Source: Thalassospira sp. UBA1131
GTDB taxonomy: Bacteria; Pseudomonadota; Alphaproteobacteria; Rhodospirillales; Thalassospiraceae
NCBI RefSeq assembly: GCF_002311515.1
Contig: NZ_DCAO01000110.1
Location: 15,061 to 33,441 of the forward strand
Length of the DNA: 18,381 bases
Direction: 5' to 3'
Part shown: positions 14,536 through 18,381 of the stretch, one piece after another
Layout of the letters: each line of letters opens with the position of its first letter
Position numbering within the stretch: position 1 is the first letter of the stretch
Notes under the pieces: model-generated
Told to the model about the DNA's origin: nothing
The model's input: the letters and a program-made list of their open reading frames with translations, nothing else
The model's database searches: none
Translations under genes and position numbers: made by a program

Positions 14536-15499
14536 CGGCAAGTACTGAAGTCACAATCTTTGCGAGCTGATCTGGTGCCTCGAACACCAGACGAATGTCG
14601 AGACTGCTTATGCCGTCCCGGTCCTGAAATGGCAAGCGCATCAGATCTTTTTGGGTGGTGACAAGTGTGGCATCAAGCCTTGCAGCCTCGGTACGCAGAT
14701 CGCCAAGCTCTTGCGCTGTGAAGGGGTGGTGATCTGAAAAATCACGTGTCTGGATGATTTGCGCGCCAGCCTTTTGCAGGCTGTCATAGAATTTGGACGG
14801 TTGGCCAATGCCGGCAAAGGCCAGAACGCGGGATTGATTGAAATCGTCCGCGTTGATCGCCTCGATCGATGCGCGCAACACCGGAACGGAAGCCGGAAGG
14901 CGCGTGATGAAGTCCGGTGTCTTGTCGCCGATCAGAATGATGGCACGCACCTTTTCAAGACCGCTGATCAGCGGTTCGCGCATGGGACCGGCGGGCATGA
15001 CGCGGCCATTGCCAATGCCATAGTTGCTGTCGATCACAGCGAAACTGCAATCCTTGATCAGGGTTGGATTTTGCAATCCGTCATCAAGAATGATCGCATT
15101 TGCACCGGCATCAACCGCCATTTCGGCGCCAAGGGCACGGTTGCGTGAAATCCATGCCGGGCCATACTGGGCGAGCAAAAGCGGTTCATCGCCGACTTTG
15201 TCGGCGCTATCAACGCCCGGATTGACCCGGTGCGGGCCTTCAAGCGATCCGCCATAGCCGCGGCTGACGAAATGCGGCGTGCGGCCAAGGCTTGTCAGAA
15301 GATTGTACAGTGTGACAGCCGTTGGGGTTTTGCCCGCACCACCGACGGTGAAGTTGCCGACGCAGAAAACCGGGCAACCGGGATGGCGCGGCGTTGTTGT
15401 CAGTTTGCGAAAGTAGGTGCCCGCCCGCCATGCAGCAGAGAGCGGGCTTAGAAGTTTGGGAATGACCCCGTCATGCTGCCAGAATTCCGGATCACGCAT
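14528..15499 (-). CDS. lpxK: Tetraacyldisaccharide 4'-kinase
   Basis: The protein is 323 residues, the normal length. It phosphorylates the lipid A disaccharide at the 4' position to give lipid IVA, on the inner face of the inner membrane. The start M-R-D-P-E-F-W is typical and has GGAGGG 6 nt upstream; the frame is open further left inside waaA, but that part is a shadow. The unusual P-loop lies in V-G-N-F-T-V-G-G-A-G-K-T-P (47-59), as in all LpxK. The segments S-R-G-Y-G-G, G-D-E-P-L-L-L and I-L-D-D-G-L-Q-N are also present. The gene overlaps the waaA end by 8 nt and the lpxL start by 8 nt. Confidence 0.97.
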   Translation of the reverse strand: MRDPEFWQHDGVIPKLLSPLSAAWRAGTYFRKLTTTPRHPGCPVFCVGNFTVGGAGKTPTAVTLYNLLTSLGRTPHFVSRGYGGSLEGPHRVNPGVDSADKVGDEPLLLAQYGPAWISRNRALGAEMAVDAGANAIILDDGLQNPTLIKDCSFAVIDSNYGIGNGRVMPAGPMREPLISGLEKVRAIILIGDKTPDFITRLPASVPVLRASIEAINADDFNQSRVLAFAGIGQPSKFYDSLQKAGAQIIQTRDFSDHHPFTAQELGDLRTEAARLDATLVTTQKDLMRLPFQDRDGISSLDIRLVFEAPDQLAKIVTSVLADG

Positions 15500-16784
15500 C
15501 ACTGCCCTCCTTGATGCCCTTTTGCGCCAACAAGGGGCGCAGGGCATCAAGCGTTCGATCCAGCACTTCGGCCTTGGAGTTTGCGTAATCAAGTGCGGCT
15601 TTGGCGATTTTCCCTGCGGAGTCAGGATCGCGAAGCAGGGCTGCGACCTGTCTTGCAAGATCATCCGCATCGGTTACCGGGCGGCAGGCGCCGTTTGCCA
15701 GCATTTCGGTGCTGATGGCGGCAAAGTTGCTCATATCCGGGCCGTGCAAAATGGCGCAGTTCAATCGTGCCGGTTCCAGCGGGTTCTGACCGCCCCCCGC
15801 AGACAGGGTCTTGCCCATAAAGACGATTGGCGCAATGCGATAAAACAGGCCAAGTTCACCCATTGTATCGGCAAGGTAAACATCAGTACCCGGTGTGATG
15901 TCGTGGCCAAGGCTTCGGCGTGATACCTGCAGGCCCTGTGCGACCAGATCGGCTTCAATATCGTCGGCCCGATCCGGGTGGCGCGGCACGATGATGGTCA
16001 GCACACCACTATGGTCGCCGGCGAGTTTTTTGTGAACGTCACCGGCAGTATGTTCTTCGCCCTTAAAGGTGCTTGAGGCGAGCCAGACCGGACGTTGACC
16101 AATCTGTTCCTGAAGCTTTGCCAGATCAGCCTCATTGGCAGGTAGCGGCGGGGCAGCAAATTTAAGATTGCCAACAGCCCGGACGGATGTCGCGCCGAGG
16201 CTTTCAAATCGCGTGGTTTCGTCGCGGCTTTGGGTCAGGATCAGGTCAAACGCAGAAATAACCGGCCGGATAAAGGACGGATAGCGTGAGTATCCCTTAA
16301 AGCTTTTTTCCGAAATGCGCCCATTGAGCAATGCAAGGCTGACACCGGCTTTCTTTGCCTTGGTCAGAAGGTTTGGCCAGAAGTCACTTTCAAGCCAAAG
16401 GGCGACATCAGGTTTCCAGTGATGCAGGAAACGCGCGACACAAACCTGACGGTCAATCGGGACGAACTGGTGAATGACGCCCTTGGGCAGGCGAGCATGC
16501 ATCATGGTCGCCGATGTGACCGTGCCGGTCGTCACCAGAATGGATGCCGACGGATAGAGACGGCGGATTTCATCAATCACCGGCAATGCCGACAGGGATT
16601 CCCCCACGCTGGCCCCGTGGATCCACACCAGATGTCCTTTGGGGCGGGCCGCACCCGGATGGCCAAAGCGTTCCCCAATGCGCCCTGCGTCTTCCTTGCC
16701 GCGGTTTTTACGACGGTTGAGATACAGGTTTAGCGCCGGCCCAAGCAGGCGGGTTGCCGCGCGATAGGCGTAAAACAGGCTCAT
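15492..16784 (-). CDS. waaA: 3-deoxy-D-manno-octulosonic acid transferase
   Basis: The protein is 430 residues, usual for WaaA/KdtA. It adds Kdo from CMP-Kdo to lipid IVA at the cytoplasmic face of the inner membrane. The N-terminal hydrophobic helix is the membrane anchor. I-G-E-R-F-G near 36-41 and W-I-H-G-A-S-V-G-E-S (54-63), with catalytic Glu E62, are hallmarks. The C-terminal domain has V-P-R-H-P-D, the M-G-E-L-G-L-F-Y segment and G-G-Q-N-P-L-E-P-A, where relatives have G-G-H-N. The number of Kdo residues added cannot be predicted. Its start overlaps the upstream acyltransferase stop (ATGA, 16781-16784). Confidence 0.96.
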   Translation of the reverse strand: MSLFYAYRAATRLLGPALNLYLNRRKNRGKEDAGRIGERFGHPGAARPKGHLVWIHGASVGESLSALPVIDEIRRLYPSASILVTTGTVTSATMMHARLPKGVIHQFVPIDRQVCVARFLHHWKPDVALWLESDFWPNLLTKAKKAGVSLALLNGRISEKSFKGYSRYPSFIRPVISAFDLILTQSRDETTRFESLGATSVRAVGNLKFAAPPLPANEADLAKLQEQIGQRPVWLASSTFKGEEHTAGDVHKKLAGDHSGVLTIIVPRHPDRADDIEADLVAQGLQVSRRSLGHDITPGTDVYLADTMGELGLFYRIAPIVFMGKTLSAGGGQNPLEPARLNCAILHGPDMSNFAAISTEMLANGACRPVTDADDLARQVAALLRDPDSAGKIAKAALDYANSKAEVLDRTLDALRPLLAQKGIKEGSDA

Positions 16785-17548
16785 GACCCGGTTTCCCCCG
16801 CCGCGATGGCAGATCGCTTTTGTTTGGGCAGTTCATCGGGGGCAGCAGGCGGGATCACAGCAAGACCAAGTTCACGATCGGTTTCCTGCGTGAGCCTGGT
16901 CAGGGCGTTTTCAAGCTCGATCCGTTTGGCTTCCATGCCTTCGTCATCAAGCTTGCGGTCAACAAAGATCGGATCGCCCCAGTGAAAAACACCGCGTGAA
17001 AAGGGCAGGGGTAAAATGAAACGATCCCAACTTTGAATGACCTTGCGGTTGGAGGCCGAATAGGTCAGCGGGAAAATCGGCACACCGGCCATACGGGCAG
17101 CCTGAATGATCCCGTCGGATGCCCGCATGCGGGGGCCGCGCGGCCCATCCGGCGTCATGCCGACAACTTCACCGGCTTTCAGTGCCTTGAGAATCTGACG
17201 CAGGGCCGCAGCACCGCCTTTGCCCTTGCCGGTCGATCCGGCGATGGTCTTGATATCAAAGCGTGCAATCGTCCGAGAAATGATTTCTCCGTCACGATGC
17301 GATGAGATCAGCATGTTGAACGGGCGGTCACCACCAACAGATCGCCAGGTATAGGGCATCATCAAAAGACGTTGATGCCAGAAGGCAACGATAAACGGTT
17401 TGCCTTCCGTCAGGTAGTGTGCCGGATGGTCACCACCTTTGGTGCGCCAGCGTCCTGTGGCGCGCATCAGGCGCACATAAAACGCCGCCAGCCAGCACAG
17501 TGTGCTGCGCATTGTATCGCTTTTTATGATCCGTTTATGCCACTGCAC
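16781..17548 (-). CDS. DUF374-family lysophospholipid-type acyltransferase (LpxJ-like candidate)
   Basis: The protein is 255 residues from a GTG at 17548; an ATG at 17512 would shorten it by 12 residues, and neither has a strong ribosome site. Motifs of the DUF374 (COG2121) family are clear: A-F-W-H-Q-R (55-60), S-S-H-R-D-G-E (82-88) and T-P-D-G-P-R-G-P-R (132-140), the last a common acyltransferase substrate site. A hydrophobic N-terminal helix suggests membrane association. From memory, members of this family (LpxJ, studied in Helicobacter and Campylobacter) are lipid A late acyltransferases. Its place between the exporter and waaA fits that role. About 30 C-terminal residues are poorly conserved-looking and charged. 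The exact acyl acceptor is unknown. Confidence 0.87.
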   Translation of the reverse strand: MQWHKRIIKSDTMRSTLCWLAAFYVRLMRATGRWRTKGGDHPAHYLTEGKPFIVAFWHQRLLMMPYTWRSVGGDRPFNMLISSHRDGEIISRTIARFDIKTIAGSTGKGKGGAAALRQILKALKAGEVVGMTPDGPRGPRMRASDGIIQAARMAGVPIFPLTYSASNRKVIQSWDRFILPLPFSRGVFHWGDPIFVDRKLDDEGMEAKRIELENALTRLTQETDRELGLAVIPPAAPDELPKQKRSAIAAGETGS

Positions 17549-17574
17549 GCCCGATATTCCCGAAGTTGTCCGGA

Positions 17575-18381
17575 TCAGTTTCCGTTTTCTTCCGAGAATT
17601 GCAAGTTATAGAGGTGCGCATAAGCCCCTCCCAGTGCTAGCAATTCTTCGTGTTTGCCCTGTTCGGTCACGCGCCCATTGCTGACAACGCAAATCTTGTC
17701 GGCATCAATGATGGTCGACAGACGGTGCGCAATCACAAGGGTCGTCCGGCCTTTCATCAGTTCGGCCAAAGCCCCCTGAATATGGCGTTCGGATTCCGTA
17801 TCAAGCGCAGAGGTCGCTTCGTCCAGCAACAGGATCGGCGCGTTTTTCAGCATGGCGCGCGCAATCGCGATGCGCTGACGTTGCCCACCCGACAGCTTCA
17901 CACCATGCTCGCCGACAATCGTGTCATAGCCATGTTGAAGCTGTCCGATAAAGTCGTGGGCGGCGGCCTGACGTGCGGCTTGTTCGATCTCGGCATCCGA
18001 TGCCCCGGCGCGGCCATAGGCGATATTGGCACGCACCGTATCGTCAAACAGGGTGATTTCCTGACTGACGAGGGCTGTTGCCTTGCGCAGGCTTTCAAGC
18101 GTCACATTGCGGATATCCTGACCATCAATGGTGATCGCACCCTGATCAATGTCATAGAAACGCGGGATCAGGTTGAGGATGGTCGATTTACCCGCACCCG
18201 ACGGGCCGACAAGAGCCACGGTTTCGCCCGCCTTGATATCAAGATCAATCTCGCGGAGTGCCGTGATTTCAGGGGTATAGGCAAAGGCAACGTTTTTGAA
18301 GTTGATGTTGCCACCCGAAACCGCGAGCTCCTTGGCATCCGGTGCGTCCTTGATTTCAGGTTCGATATCAAGAACCGTGAA
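17575..18381 (-). CDS. msbA: MsbA-like lipid A exporter, C-terminal ATPase part (cut by window edge)
   Basis: 268 residues are present and the frame stays open to the window end, so the transmembrane half lies outside. What remains is a complete export-type ABC ATPase: Walker A G-P-S-G-A-G-K-S (fragment residues 59-66), Q107, signature L-S-G-G-Q (163-167), Walker B I-L-L-L-D-E-A-T-S-A-L-D (183-194) and H219. The L-D-E-A-T-S-A-L-D form is typical of exporters with fused membrane and ATPase domains. Placement at the head of the lipid A/Kdo genes points to MsbA, which flips core-lipid A across the inner membrane. Without the membrane domain a general multidrug-type exporter cannot be excluded. 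The next gene begins 26 nt further along. Confidence 0.85.
   Translation of the reverse strand, partial: FTVLDIEPEIKDAPDAKELAVSGGNINFKNVAFAYTPEITALREIDLDIKAGETVALVGPSGAGKSTILNLIPRFYDIDQGAITIDGQDIRNVTLESLRKATALVSQEITLFDDTVRANIAYGRAGASDAEIEQAARQAAAHDFIGQLQHGYDTIVGEHGVKLSGGQRQRIAIARAMLKNAPILLLDEATSALDTESERHIQGALAELMKGRTTLVIAHRLSTIIDADKICVVSNGRVTEQGKHEELLALGGAYAHLYNLQFSEENGN

Noticed and set aside
15500..15670. N-terminal extension of LpxK by 57 residues
   Set aside because: It lies inside waaA in another frame, is Pro/Arg/Cys-rich and unlike LpxK N-termini. The ATG at 15499 has a near-perfect ribosome site.

Overview
The window is about 18.4 kb of moderately GC-rich DNA with gene content and protein styles typical of a Gram-negative alphaproteobacterium. 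A Thalassospira-like member of the Rhodospirillales is my best guess, from protein style and not from a marker gene. Supporting this are a lipid A/Kdo gene cluster, a periplasmic-glucan (MdoG-family) protein with a Tat signal, a cobalamin riboswitch, and tightly packed genes with 1-8 nt overlaps. I see no transposase, integrase, tRNA, rRNA or CRISPR array; the region looks like stable chromosome.

Layout from left to right. (1) 55-2252: a short-chain dehydrogenase and a small secreted Atu4866-domain protein, overlapping by 1 nt on the minus strand, diverge from an AraC-family regulator. A cluster of GGATT/AATCC elements lies between them. (2) 2255-3862: an opgD-like gene for periplasmic glucan metabolism on the minus strand, convergent with the regulator. 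(3) 3863-4457: an approximately 600-base non-coding region with a complete cobalamin riboswitch, then a 9-bp inverted repeat, then a perfect 22-bp palindrome lying on the -10 area of a second promoter candidate. (4) 4458-7397: binding protein, permease and ATPase of a FecCD/BtuCDF-type importer, probably for cobalt or a cobalamin-type substrate. (5) 7436-8719: purD on the minus strand, convergent with the importer and separated from it by a terminator hairpin. (6) 8835-12919: xseA, a secreted M23 peptidase-like protein and a gamma-glutamyltransferase-like protein, apparently one operon. (7) 12942-18381: a minus-strand block that transcriptionally reads MsbA-like exporter (cut by the window edge), DUF374 acyltransferase, waaA, lpxK, lpxL, then a separate small membrane protein of unknown function.

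Most of the window is housekeeping. The lipid A block joins the last cytoplasmic steps of lipid A-Kdo synthesis (4'-kinase, Kdo transferase, secondary acylation) to export across the inner membrane. The part that most deserves a second look is the leader of the importer. It appears to stack a B12 riboswitch with a separate promoter whose -10 area is covered by a Zur-box-like palindrome, suggesting that both B12 and a metal control the transporter. The AraC/SDR/Atu4866 module and the DUF374 enzyme in the lipid A operon come next. No wholly new multi-gene system is evident.
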